Shown here one piece after another: positions 16,944 to 25,469 of a DNA stretch of 64,000 nucleotides (within the stretch, counting starts at the first letter, position 1; every line of letters begins with the position of its first letter). This DNA is from Mycolicibacterium rhodesiae NBB3 (lineage in GTDB: Bacteria > Actinomycetota > Actinomycetes > Mycobacteriales > Mycobacteriaceae). The position numbers and the translations under genes were made by a program. The DNA lies in contig NC_016604.1 of NCBI RefSeq assembly GCF_000230895.2, positions 5,766,001 through 5,830,000 on the forward strand, written 5' to 3'. Below the pieces are notes generated by a model. It worked only from the letters and a program-made list of their open reading frames with translations. It was not told the DNA's origin and searched no databases.

Positions 16944-18826
16944 CGGTCGGAGCCGGAAGGCCGGCGACATCCAGCTCAGGAGCCGGAAGGCCGGCGACAT
17001 CCAGCTCAGGAGCCGGAAGGCCGGCGACATCCAGCTCAGGAGCCGGAAGGCCGGCGACATCCGGCCCCGTGGATCCCGACCACACCGAAGCGATCACGCT
17101 CGGCCTGCACGACGCGTCGCCGCAACACCTCGTCGATGCGATGGCCGACGATGTGGCTGTCGAAATGGGTTGGGGACGACTGATATTCGGGCAAACGTTC
17201 GCCGATCCTGCCAAGCTCGCCGAGGTCCTGCGGCAAGAAGGGCATGGACGACGCGACATCTGCATATACGCCCGCGAGCCGCATGTCCTGGTCTCGATGG
17301 CACCTGCGGAGTTGTTCATCGACCCGAGCCACACCTACCGGCTGAGGTTCACCGAAGGCGACGAGCCGCCCGCCGCTCCCACCGGATTCACCGTTCGCCC
17401 GCTGGAACGCGCCGAGGAGACCGACGAGATCAACCGCGTGTACATGCGCTGCGGGATGGTGCCCGCGCCCGTCGACGTGCTGTGGGACAACAGCGAACAC
17501 CGCGACGCCGTCGACTATTTGGTGGCCGTGCGCGATGACGACGGTTCGCTGATCGGCACCGTCACCGGCGTAGACCACGAGCGCCTGTTCAACGACCCCG
17601 AGAACGGCTCGAGTCTGTGGACGCTGGCCGTCGACCCGACCACCAGCCTGCCCGGTGTCGGCGCCGCGCTCACCCGCGCTCTGGCCGCCCTCTATCGCGA
17701 GCGGGGCCGGGCGTACATGGACTTGTCGGTGGCCCATGACAATGAGGCGGCGATCGGCCTGTACGAGAAGCTCGGCTTCGAGCGCGTGCCGGTCATGGCC
17801 GTCAAACGCAAGAACGCGATCAACGAGCCGCTGTTCACGCATCCGCCGGAAACCGTCGACGATCTGAATCCGTATGCGCGGATCATCGCCGACGAGGCGA
17901 TGCGTCGCGGAATCTGGGTCGAGATCCTCGACGCGGGTGCAGGTGAGATGCGCCTATCGCACGGTGGCCGCAGCGTGATCACCCGGGAGTCGTTGTCGGA
18001 GTACACGTCCGCGGTGGCGATGGCGCGCTGTGACGACAAGCGGTTGACGCGCCGTCTGGTGTCGGAGGCGGGGATACAGGTTCCGAAGGGGCGTCTGGCC
18101 ACGTTCGACGAGCAGGATCATGCGTTTCTCGAAGAGGTCGGCGACGTCGTCGTGAAGCCCACCCGCGGAGAACAGGGCAAGGGCATCACCGTCGGGGTCA
18201 GCAGCACGCAGGAGTTGGACGCCGCGTTGGCGCGCGCCCGTGAAGAGCATCCGAACGTGTTGATCGAGCAGCGCGCGGCGGGTGATGACCTGCGCCTCGT
18301 GGTGATCGACGGCAAGGTCGTGGCCGCCGCGCTGCGCAAGCCCGCCGAAATCGTCGGCACCGGCCATCACACGGTTCGCGAGCTCATCGAGGCGCAGAGT
18401 CGTCGCAGGGCGGCGGCAACCGGCGGCGAGTCCCGCATCCCCATGGACGAGGTGACCGAGTCGACGGTCGCCGAGGCCGGTTTCACCTTCGACGACGTGC
18501 TGCCAGAGGGACAGAAACTCCGGGTACGACGGACGGCGAACCTGCACCAGGGCGGCACGATTCACGACGTGACAGCGAAGGTGAATCCGCATCTCAGCGA
18601 GGTCGCGGTGACGGCCGCCGACGCCATCGGCATCCCCGTGACGGGCATCGACCTCCTGGTTCCCGACGTCACCGCGGCGGACTACGTGTTCATCGAGGCC
18701 AACGAACGTCCAGGGTTGGCCAACCACGAGCCTCAGCCCACCGCAAAGGCTTTCGTCGACTTCCTTTTTCCGGGCAGTCCCGCGTTGCCACAGGCGTGGA
18801 CACCCGACGAGCCGCCGACGAGCTAG
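16940..18826 (+). CDS. ngg: N-acetylglutaminylglutamine synthetase, GNAT/ATP-grasp fusion
   Basis: 628 residues from the GTG at 16940, which overlaps the previous stop (GTGA). A low-complexity N-terminus made by a 30-bp tandem repeat (GAGRPATSSS units) precedes the first domain. A GNAT acetyltransferase occupies roughly 170-330 (GVGAALTRALAALYRERG as acetyl-CoA loop), and an ATP-grasp ligase about 340-615 (VVKPTRGEQGKGITVGV; NERPGLANHEPQ). The family acetylates and joins two glutamines to give the NAGGN precursor in the cytosol. A second GTG at 17069 lies just after the repeat and could be the real start, in which case the repeat would sit in the intergenic leader. Confidence 0.85.
   Translation: MTVGAGRPATSSSGAGRPATSSSGAGRPATSSSGAGRPATSGPVDPDHTEAITLGLHDASPQHLVDAMADDVAVEMGWGRLIFGQTFADPAKLAEVLRQEGHGRRDICIYAREPHVLVSMAPAELFIDPSHTYRLRFTEGDEPPAAPTGFTVRPLERAEETDEINRVYMRCGMVPAPVDVLWDNSEHRDAVDYLVAVRDDDGSLIGTVTGVDHERLFNDPENGSSLWTLAVDPTTSLPGVGAALTRALAALYRERGRAYMDLSVAHDNEAAIGLYEKLGFERVPVMAVKRKNAINEPLFTHPPETVDDLNPYARIIADEAMRRGIWVEILDAGAGEMRLSHGGRSVITRESLSEYTSAVAMARCDDKRLTRRLVSEAGIQVPKGRLATFDEQDHAFLEEVGDVVVKPTRGEQGKGITVGVSSTQELDAALARAREEHPNVLIEQRAAGDDLRLVVIDGKVVAAALRKPAEIVGTGHHTVRELIEAQSRRRAAATGGESRIPMDEVTESTVAEAGFTFDDVLPEGQKLRVRRTANLHQGGTIHDVTAKVNPHLSEVAVTAADAIGIPVTGIDLLVPDVTAADYVFIEANERPGLANHEPQPTAKAFVDFLFPGSPALPQAWTPDEPPTS
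16951..17062 (+). repeat. 30-bp tandem repeat, three identical units plus a partial fourth
   Basis: The units at 16951-16980, 16981-17010 and 17011-17040 are identical, and a partial unit continues to about 17062. Each unit begins AGCCGGAAGGCCGGCGACAT and contains a short hairpin (GCCGG-AAGG-CCGGC). The unit length is a multiple of three, so copy-number changes would keep the ngg reading frame and only alter the number of GAGRPATSSS peptide units. Identical copies suggest recent slippage and possible strain variation. Confidence 0.9.
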
Positions 18827-18828
18827 AC

Positions 18829-19392
18829 CTACCAGGTGCTGGTGCGCATCACGATCTCGGCAGCGAGTTGCGCCGTGGACTCCTGGGCGTTTCGCCTGCC
18901 CAACAGATCGACCATCCGGTAGTCGCCGTACACATAACGCTGGCTCGCTTTGGCGACAGCGCGGGCGGCCGCGGTACTGACCAGCGCGGTGGTGTTCATC
19001 TCCACAGGCGGACAGGCGTCGTCGCGTATCGCCCCGGTGAGATCGGCGACCCGCGGATGACCGCGGTCGATGACCACCAGCCCGATGAACCGATCCAATC
19101 GGGTCGCGGCGAGCTCCCACGCCAGCTCCGCGCCAACACGGTCACCGACCAGCAGCGCCCACTTCACCTCGAGCGCGTCCATGACCCCGATGACCGACTC
19201 GGCGGTCAGACGTGGGTCGGGCGCGATGACCACCGTCCGAAGTGACGCGGTGTGCAATCGCTGACACACCGCGTCGTAGGCGGTAGCCGCGTGATGTGCA
19301 GCGCCGAGCACCACGACGACGGACCCCTTGTCGGGGCCTGCAACGTTGACGGATACGCCAACACCGTCGACAGTGATCGTGGTTGGCGGCAT
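18829..19392 (-). CDS. Degenerate alpha/beta-hydrolase-like protein
   Basis: 187 residues. The N-terminal half follows an alpha/beta hydrolase (strand VVVVLGAAHHAATAYDAVC, then the elbow region ALLVGDRVGAELAWELA). At the nucleophile elbow the usual G-x-S-x-G reads GDRVG, with Arg in place of Ser. The C-terminal region ends early and no catalytic His is evident. It is therefore probably not a hydrolase, but could be a binding protein or a decaying gene. It converges with ngg, leaving 2 bp between the stops. The ATG is at 19392. Confidence 0.6.
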   Translation of the reverse strand: MPPTTITVDGVGVSVNVAGPDKGSVVVVLGAAHHAATAYDAVCQRLHTASLRTVVIAPDPRLTAESVIGVMDALEVKWALLVGDRVGAELAWELAATRLDRFIGLVVIDRGHPRVADLTGAIRDDACPPVEMNTTALVSTAAARAVAKASQRYVYGDYRMVDLLGRRNAQESTAQLAAEIVMRTSTW

Positions 19393-19453
19393 TTCGCCAC
19401 GCTACAGGCGGTCACTTGAGAGCGGGTGGGTTTTCGCGGCGAGGCGCGGAGCG

Positions 19454-20116
19454 TCAAGCCGTTCGCGCGCGGTCGGCCTGCTTTGCTGTGATGTCCAGAA
19501 ACGTCTGCGGGAGCGAACCTTTGACTCCGATCGACGGATTCGGGGTCGGAAAAGCGACACCGAACACCGCTGTGTCGCCGATGTTCTCGAACGAGAAGTA
19601 CACGCTATCGGAGGTGTCACCCAACCGCATGGTCTGCTCGTACACCAACGCGTCCGGCCGCGGTGTCTGAAGTCTCGTCGTGGTGATCGGGATACCGGGC
19701 GTCGACGGGTCGAAGAACGTTTGGAACTCGGCGCAGCGATCGGCCACCGCCGCCAACTTCTCGAGGTCCAGACGCCACGTCAACACGGTGATGACCATTC
19801 GCGCGCCGTCGTAGGCAACCAGATACTCGGCTGCGCTGCCCGGGCCGCGCTCGGCCGAGTCGGCGATCACCCGGGTCAGCCCGTCCGAACACCCCTCGGG
19901 GCGGGACAGCATCGCCGGTGGCGCGCCGGCGCCGTCGGCCTGACCGGGCTCTTGGTTGATGAGGTCGTACTGGACACCGTCGGGGAAGTCCGCGGGTGTG
20001 AGCAGCACTTTCTCGAGTCGAGCGCCCGGCCAGGTCGCCGTGCCGGCGATCGGCTGGGCGCAGCCCCCCGCGAGAAGTGCCACGGCGCAGAGGACCAGCA
20101 CGTTGCGCCAGGTCAT
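19454..20116 (-). CDS. Predicted lipoprotein with sensor-like extracellular domain
   Basis: 220 residues. The signal peptide ends in a lipobox LAGGC at residues 15-19, so Cys19 should be lipidated and anchored on the outer face of the plasma membrane. The mature part resembles the secreted PknH-like/LppH-type sensor lipoproteins of mycobacteria (an N-terminal LLTPADFPDGV segment, a conserved Cys pair at GCSDG and DRCAEF). I cannot assign a ligand. The ATG overlaps the cobQ stop by four bases (ATGA), so it is translated from the same transcript. Confidence 0.7.
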   Translation of the reverse strand: MTWRNVLVLCAVALLAGGCAQPIAGTATWPGARLEKVLLTPADFPDGVQYDLINQEPGQADGAGAPPAMLSRPEGCSDGLTRVIADSAERGPGSAAEYLVAYDGARMVITVLTWRLDLEKLAAVADRCAEFQTFFDPSTPGIPITTTRLQTPRPDALVYEQTMRLGDTSDSVYFSFENIGDTAVFGVAFPTPNPSIGVKGSLPQTFLDITAKQADRARTA

Positions 20117-21609
20117 GGTGTCAGCCTAGTGGCGACCGTCGGCAGCGGGGCAGGCCCGTTCTCGAGCAGCGCCAGCACGGCGTCGACGTCCACGTGGCTG
20201 GTGATCAGCTCGGCCATCACGTCGAGCTGGGCGTCTCGGCGCGCGCGGACATCGACGTCGTCGGCGACCACGAACCCGCGCCGGGCCGCTGCTGTGGCAG
20301 CGGCGGTGAGCCATCCTCGTCGGACGTCGTCGTTGTCGAGGAGACCATGCCAGTGGGTTCCGTAGACGGCGCCGCTGCGAATGCCGACGCCGAGCCAGTC
20401 GTCCTCGGTCGACCGGACGACCCGTCCGTGATGAATTTCGTAGCCGTGCATCGGGACTTCGTGGTGATGCAGCGTCTTGTCCGGATCGAATTCGATGTCG
20501 GCGTCGAGCAGCGCGAGTCCGTCGACGCGGCCGGCTCGCGATTCCACCGAGTCGTCGATGCGCCGGCAGAGCATCTGGAATCCTCCGCAGACACCCAGCA
20601 CCGGCTTGTCGAGTCGCGCATGCGCCGCGATGGCGTCGGCGAGTCCTCGCTCCCGCAACCAGGCAAGGTCGGCGACGGTCGCCTTGCTGCCGGGCAGCAC
20701 GATCACATCGGCGTCGGCCAGATCGGCGGGATCGCTGACCCAGCGCACCAGCACACCGGGTTCGCAGGCGAGCGCCTCGACATCGGTGGAATTGGAGATT
20801 CGCGGCAGCCGGACCGCCGCGACGCGCAGCCATTGCTGTCCGCGCGGCGTCTGCGGCTCGCCGACCACACGATGCGCCAGCACGGAGACCGAATCCTCGG
20901 CGTCGAGCCAGAGCCCGTCGCTGTAAGGGATGACACCATAGGTCGGCCGGCCGGTCATCTCCTGCAACTGAGTGAGTCCGGGTGCCAGCAGCGCGGGGTC
21001 GCCACGGAACTTGTTGACCAGGAAGCCGCAGATGAGTCGCTGATCCTCGGGTTCGAGTACGGCGAGCGTCCCGTAGAGATGCGCCAACAACCCACCGCGG
21101 TCGATGTCGCCGACGATGACGACGGGAAGGTCCGCCGCACGTGCGAGGCCCATGTTGGCGATGTCGGTGGCACGTAGGTTGATCTCGGCGGGCGAGCCGG
21201 CACCCTCGACGATCACCGCGTCGAATTCCGTTCTCAAGGCCTGCAATTCGTCGACCACCACTGCAGCCAGTCGCTCACGGTGCGTGAAGTAGTCCCTGGC
21301 GCCGACGGTGTCGACGACGCGACCGCGGACCACCAGCTGGGAAGTGCGATCGCTGCCCGGCTTCAGAAGCACGGGGTTGAACCTGGTGTGTGGACTCAGG
21401 CCGGCGGCACGCGCCTGCACCGCCTGCGCCCGGCCGATCTCACCGCCGTCGACGGTGACCGCCGAGTTGTTCGACATGTTCTGCGCCTTGAACGGCGCGA
21501 CCCGAATGCCCTTGCGCGCCAACAGCCGGCACAGTCCGGCGACCACCATGGACTTACCGGCATCGGAGGTGGTGCCGGCGATGAGCAGCGCGCCCGCGCC
21601 CGCGGTCAC
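20113..21609 (-). CDS. cobQ: Cobyric acid synthase CobQ
   Basis: 498 residues. The N-terminal P-loop-like dethiobiotin-synthetase fold begins IAGTTSDAGKS, followed by PFKAQNMSNNS, the classic CobQ signature. The C-terminal glutamine amidotransferase domain has the Cys nucleophile in GVCGGFQML and the His in GTHWHG. It amidates four carboxylates of adenosyl-cobyrinic acid a,c-diamide using glutamine and ATP, in cobalamin synthesis. The start is GTG at 21609. No other cobalamin gene lies in the window, so this is an isolated member of the pathway, placed between the NAGGN operon and mapB. Confidence 0.95.
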   Translation of the reverse strand: MTAGAGALLIAGTTSDAGKSMVVAGLCRLLARKGIRVAPFKAQNMSNNSAVTVDGGEIGRAQAVQARAAGLSPHTRFNPVLLKPGSDRTSQLVVRGRVVDTVGARDYFTHRERLAAVVVDELQALRTEFDAVIVEGAGSPAEINLRATDIANMGLARAADLPVVIVGDIDRGGLLAHLYGTLAVLEPEDQRLICGFLVNKFRGDPALLAPGLTQLQEMTGRPTYGVIPYSDGLWLDAEDSVSVLAHRVVGEPQTPRGQQWLRVAAVRLPRISNSTDVEALACEPGVLVRWVSDPADLADADVIVLPGSKATVADLAWLRERGLADAIAAHARLDKPVLGVCGGFQMLCRRIDDSVESRAGRVDGLALLDADIEFDPDKTLHHHEVPMHGYEIHHGRVVRSTEDDWLGVGIRSGAVYGTHWHGLLDNDDVRRGWLTAAATAAARRGFVVADDVDVRARRDAQLDVMAELITSHVDVDAVLALLENGPAPLPTVATRLTP

Positions 21610-21682
21610 GAATGCACCGATCGTGCGCTCACTGCGAAAATCTTGCCGAGAAGTCGCAGTGGACGCACGTTCACCGCCGCGC

Positions 21683-22540
21683 TCACACCTGCGTCAGGAT
21701 CTCGGCGCCGTCGTCGGTGACCACCAGCGTGTGCTCGAACTGCGCGGTCCACTTCTTGTCCTTGGTGGCGACCGTCCAGTCGTCGTCCCAGATCTCGTAG
21801 TCCAGCGCGCCGAGGTTGATCATCGGCTCGATCGTGAACGTCATTCCGGGTTCGAGCACCGTCTGCACCGCGGGCTGGTCGTAGTGCAGAACCACCAGTC
21901 CGTTGTGGAACGTGGTGCCGATGCCGTGACCGGTGAAATCACGAACTACGTTGTAGCCGAACCGGTTTGCGTATGACTCGATGACGCGGCCGACGACCGA
22001 CAGCGCGCGGCCGGGTTTGACGGCCTTGATCGCCCGCATCGTGGCTTCATGGGTGCGCTCGACCAGCAACCGGTGCTCCTCGGACACATTGCCGGCCAGG
22101 AAGGTGGCGTTGGTGTCGCCATGCACACCGTCGATGTAGGCGGTCACGTCGATGTTGACGATGTCGCCGTCCTCGACCACGGTCGAGTCGGGAATGCCGT
22201 GGCAGATGATCTCGTTCAGCGAGGTGCAGCAGGATTTCGGATAGCCCTTGTAGCCCAGTGTCGACGGGTAGGCGCCGTGGTCGATCATGTATTCGTGGGC
22301 GATGCGGTCCAGTTCGTCGGTGGTGACGCCGGGCGCGACGGCCTTACCCGCCTCGGCCAGAGCGTTCGCCGCGATCCGTCCGGCGACGCGCATCTTCTCG
22401 ATCACCTCGGGGGTCTGCACCCACGGCTCACTGCCCTCTTGCGCCGTCGCCTTGCCCACGTATTCGGGGCGCGCGATCGAGCGGGGCACCGGCAGTGTCG
22501 GTGAAACCACGCCGGGGCGAAGGGCAGTGCGAACAGCCAT
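21683..22540 (-). CDS. mapB: Methionine aminopeptidase, type I (MapB, Rv2861c homologue)
   Basis: 285 residues, the same length as M. tuberculosis MapB. The N-terminal extension ends near residue 40 with a Pro-rich stretch (SPTLPVPRSI). The pita-bread metal ligands are all visible: His in NEIICHGIPD, Asp in NIDVTAY and GVHGDTNATF, His in DFTGHGIG, Glu in TFTIEPMI and in AQFEHTLV. It removes the initiator Met from nascent proteins in the cytosol. The ATG at 22540 is used; open sequence further upstream is not related to the family. Confidence 0.95.
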   Translation of the reverse strand: MAVRTALRPGVVSPTLPVPRSIARPEYVGKATAQEGSEPWVQTPEVIEKMRVAGRIAANALAEAGKAVAPGVTTDELDRIAHEYMIDHGAYPSTLGYKGYPKSCCTSLNEIICHGIPDSTVVEDGDIVNIDVTAYIDGVHGDTNATFLAGNVSEEHRLLVERTHEATMRAIKAVKPGRALSVVGRVIESYANRFGYNVVRDFTGHGIGTTFHNGLVVLHYDQPAVQTVLEPGMTFTIEPMINLGALDYEIWDDDWTVATKDKKWTAQFEHTLVVTDDGAEILTQV

Positions 22541-22574
22541 GACGTCAGGATAGTCGGCGGCCACGGCGCCTTGC

Positions 22575-23177
22575 CTACTCGACGGGCATCGACGACAGTG
22601 CCGAGCGCACGCGCGCAGGAAGCGATCCCCCGTGCACCAGCCAGTCGTCCAGCGCGATCCGCACCGATGCCATGGCGATCGCACCGATGAGCCGCGGTCG
22701 CGGGTCGTCAGGCGTCAGATCGCGGATACGCGGTGCCACCAGGTCCGCGATTGCCGTCTCGTAGCGCAGGTAGATCTGCAGCGTCCAGGCGCTCAGCACC
22801 GGCGACGACCGGGTCAGCGTCGCGAGCTCGCGAACCTGTTCGCGGACCGTCTCGAAGCCGTCGCCCAGATCGGCGAATCCCGCGATCACTGCCTCGCCGG
22901 CCGACAGGTGGGCCGGCTGCCTGGCGATGACCTCGGTGATCGCGTCCAGCCAGTGGGTCGTCATCCCCTCGGCGACGGCGTCCTCTTTCGAGCTGAAGTA
23001 CCGGAAGAACGTGGCCCGTCCGACTTCGGCCGCCGCTGCGATCTGCTCGACCGTGGCTCCCGCCAGCCCGAACTCCGACACCCGTTGCGCCGCCGCCGTC
23101 GCGATCCGGGCGCGGGTGGCCCGCTGTCTGCGGACCGTCAGGCTTTCGCGCGCATTCTCTGGTGAGACGACGTCCAT
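22575..23177 (-). CDS. TetR-family repressor
   Basis: 200 residues from the ATG at 23177. The N-terminal helix-turn-helix reads ATVEQIAAAAEVGRATFFRYF, followed by SSKEDAV; the C-terminal ligand domain is not classifiable. It is divergent from the DUF1214 gene with only 19 bp between the starts, and a perfect palindrome fills that gap, so it very likely represses itself and the DUF1214-sulfotransferase operon. The frame is open upstream of the ATG, but those codons overlap the divergent coding region. Confidence 0.85.
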   Translation of the reverse strand: MDVVSPENARESLTVRRQRATRARIATAAAQRVSEFGLAGATVEQIAAAAEVGRATFFRYFSSKEDAVAEGMTTHWLDAITEVIARQPAHLSAGEAVIAGFADLGDGFETVREQVRELATLTRSSPVLSAWTLQIYLRYETAIADLVAPRIRDLTPDDPRPRLIGAIAMASVRIALDDWLVHGGSLPARVRSALSSMPVE

Positions 23178-23179
23178 GA

Positions 23180-23194
23180 TGAGACTATGTCTCA
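23180..23194. promoter_or_regulatory. TetR operator overlapping two divergent leaderless promoters
   Basis: TGAGAC-TAT-GTCTCA is a perfect 6-3-6 palindrome located exactly between the two start codons (23177 minus, 23197 plus). It contains CATAGT six bases from the TetR ATG on the minus strand and GACTAT eight bases from the plus-strand ATG. Both could serve as -10 boxes of leaderless transcripts, so a bound repressor would block both. Confidence 0.65.
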
Positions 23195-23196
23195 CT

Positions 23197-24291
23197 ATGG
23201 ACACCGATGGCAATGCCGCCGCGCCGAAGACCCTGGAATCTTGGCGGTTGGTCCAGCAGATGCTGGCCGACCTCACCAAGTCGGTGATCGAGGACGCCAT
23301 CGACGAGCGAGAGCTCATCGAGGGGCTTCAGGTCGTCGCGAAGGTGACCGGATTGTGTGCCGAACTGTCGGTGCAGGCAGATACCGAACGCCCGGAGTTC
23401 TTCGACATGTGCCCCGACACCCGGATGATCGGCGGCCCCAATCCCGATGGCCGGTACCTGTTGGCGATGATCCGCGGCGATCGCGCCTACCGCGTCATCG
23501 GGACGCGCGGCAGCACCGCCTACCTCGGATACCAGGTGCTCGCCGGAACCGGCCTGACTCCGCGCCGCATGTCCGGATACGTCAGCGACAGCGACCTGGT
23601 GCTCGGCTCCGGTGCCTTCGAGTTGCTGTTCTCCGCCACGGAGCCGCCGCCGGCGGTACTCGGGTCGGCCCAGTGGGTTTCCATCCCGGAGGACGCGTCG
23701 TCGATCGTCGTGCGCGAGTACGTCGGCGACTTCGCGACCGAGGTGCCTGCCACCATGCGCATCGAAGCGCTCGATCCCGCGCCGCTACAGCCGATCACCG
23801 ATGAGGTTGCAGCAGAACAGTTCACCGCGATGGCATGGACCATCGTCAAGCTCGCCACCATGCACCGCACGATCAAACCCGAACTGCTCACCCACCCCAA
23901 CGAACTGGTCACCGCCTCTGCCGCAGAACTCGGCGGTGCCGACACCACGCCGGACAACCTGTACATGATCGGCACCTTCGCGCTCGAGTCCGACGAGTCG
24001 CTCGTGCTCGAAATCCGGCCCCCCGGCACCCGGTACTGGAACGTGACGCTGGAAAGCATCTGGCACGAGTGTCTGGAGCCCAGACATCGCCATAGCTCCG
24101 TCACCAACAAAGCCGTGGCGCCGGATGCTGATGGGATCGTGCGAATCGCCATCGGCGGCAGAGACTTCGGACATGGCCACTGGCTGGACACCGGTGGCCG
24201 GCGTCGCGGCTTCGTCGTGCTTCGATGGCTCGATAACCCCGACCCACACAAGGTGCAGACCACCGTTCGTCGCGGCGGGGCCGCCTCGTGA
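23197..24291 (+). CDS. DUF1214-domain protein
   Basis: 364 residues from the ATG at 23197; two further in-frame ATGs at 23176 and 23179 would place the operator inside the gene. The C-terminal part carries the DUF1214 hallmark (RPPGTRYWNVTLESIWHE, followed by a GHGHWLDT segment). The biochemical role of this domain is unknown; members often occur with lipid or steroid metabolism genes in mycobacteria. There is no signal peptide, so the protein is probably cytosolic. It is coupled to the downstream sulfotransferase by a GTGA overlap and is probably controlled by the divergent TetR. Confidence 0.75.
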   Translation: MDTDGNAAAPKTLESWRLVQQMLADLTKSVIEDAIDERELIEGLQVVAKVTGLCAELSVQADTERPEFFDMCPDTRMIGGPNPDGRYLLAMIRGDRAYRVIGTRGSTAYLGYQVLAGTGLTPRRMSGYVSDSDLVLGSGAFELLFSATEPPPAVLGSAQWVSIPEDASSIVVREYVGDFATEVPATMRIEALDPAPLQPITDEVAAEQFTAMAWTIVKLATMHRTIKPELLTHPNELVTASAAELGGADTTPDNLYMIGTFALESDESLVLEIRPPGTRYWNVTLESIWHECLEPRHRHSSVTNKAVAPDADGIVRIAIGGRDFGHGHWLDTGGRRRGFVVLRWLDNPDPHKVQTTVRRGGAAS

Positions 24292-25469
24292 CCGCCGCAC
24301 ACTTCCGGCCCGACCTGCTGATCGAGCAGGCGTGCGACATCGCGGGCTGCGACGACTTCGGCCTCGACGACACCTGGCGCGACGGGCTGACGAGGCTGTG
24401 CGACGGGCTGGTTGCCGAAGCGCGCCTGTCCGCCATCGGTGTCGAGATAGCCCTGGGTGACCTCATCCGTCCGATGGTCAACCGCCTCCAGATCATCAAG
24501 TGGCGCAAGGACAATCCCGATGTCGCAAGCCAGCCGATCAGCAGACCGATCTTCATCGTCGGGCAGCCGCGCACCGGCACCACCATCCTGTTCGATCTGC
24601 TCGCGCAGGATCCCGAGCTACGGCCACCGCTGACCTGGGAGGTGGACAATCCCTATCCCCCGCCGAAGCTCGAGACGTACGAAACCGATCCGCGTATCGC
24701 CGAAACGCAGGCGAGCATCGAGATGTCCGAGCAACTTGTTCCGGGCCTGCTCACATTCCACCCGATGGGGGCGCTCGTCGGGCAGGAGTGTGTACGAATC
24801 ACCGCGGGACAGTTCTGCAGCATGATCTTCTCGGTGCAGTACCGGTTACCGTCGTACTACAAGTGGCTGCTCTACGAGGCCGACCACCACCCCGCCTACC
24901 GGTATCACCGAATCTTTCTGCAGCACTTGCAGTCCGGGGTGCCGGGCGGGGCCTGTTTCTGGCTGCTGAAGTCGCCCGCCCATTTGTGGCAGCTCGACGC
25001 GCTGGTCGCCGAGTATCCGGACGCGCTGATCGTGCAGACCCATCGCGACCCGCTCAACGTCATCTCCTCCATCAGCGCGCTGACGCATCACCTGCGCCGG
25101 TTGGCGTCGGACGACAGTTCGATCCCCGACTGCGCCGGCCAGTCGTGCGAGGAGATCGTGGTCGGGCTGGAGCGCGGGATGAAGTTACGTGACTCCGCAG
25201 CGCTGGCCGGTCAGCAGATCGTCGACGTGCAGTTCGCCGACTTCATCCGCGATCCGTTCGCCACCATCCGCACCTTGTACGGCGAACTCGGCCGTGAGCT
25301 GTCGCCGGTCGCCGAGGCCAACATGCGCGCGTTTCTGGCTGCGCATCCGGGTGACGGTGGGGGCAAACGATACACGTGGGCCGACACCGGCCTGGACGCC
25401 GGTCTGGTACGTGAGCAGGTGCGCGAATATCAGCAGCGGTTCGGAGTGCCCGACGAGCCGCTCAAGTGA
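24288..25469 (+). CDS. Sulfotransferase-family protein
   Basis: 393 residues. The 5-prime-phosphosulfate (PAPS) loop is IFIVGQPRTGTTILFDLL near residue 95, and the 3-prime-phosphate region is QTHRDPLNVISS near 250. LLKSPAHLWQLDAL lies between them, as in the large mycobacterial Sulfotransfer_3 family. Expected reaction: transfer of sulfate from PAPS to a hydroxyl group of an unknown lipid or small molecule. The GTG at 24288 overlaps the DUF1214 stop, so the two are co-translated. It converges with the DUF1707 gene, overlapping it by 8 bp. Confidence 0.8.
   Translation: MTAAHFRPDLLIEQACDIAGCDDFGLDDTWRDGLTRLCDGLVAEARLSAIGVEIALGDLIRPMVNRLQIIKWRKDNPDVASQPISRPIFIVGQPRTGTTILFDLLAQDPELRPPLTWEVDNPYPPPKLETYETDPRIAETQASIEMSEQLVPGLLTFHPMGALVGQECVRITAGQFCSMIFSVQYRLPSYYKWLLYEADHHPAYRYHRIFLQHLQSGVPGGACFWLLKSPAHLWQLDALVAEYPDALIVQTHRDPLNVISSISALTHHLRRLASDDSSIPDCAGQSCEEIVVGLERGMKLRDSAALAGQQIVDVQFADFIRDPFATIRTLYGELGRELSPVAEANMRAFLAAHPGDGGGKRYTWADTGLDAGLVREQVREYQQRFGVPDEPLK

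Noticed and set aside
16863..17060. Short minus-strand frame with four MSPAFRLLSW repeats
   Set aside because: It only reflects the 30-bp tandem repeat on the other strand. There is no start context and no homologous gene.
16951..17062. CRISPR array
   Set aside because: Repeats are directly adjacent with no spacers, and no cas genes are present.
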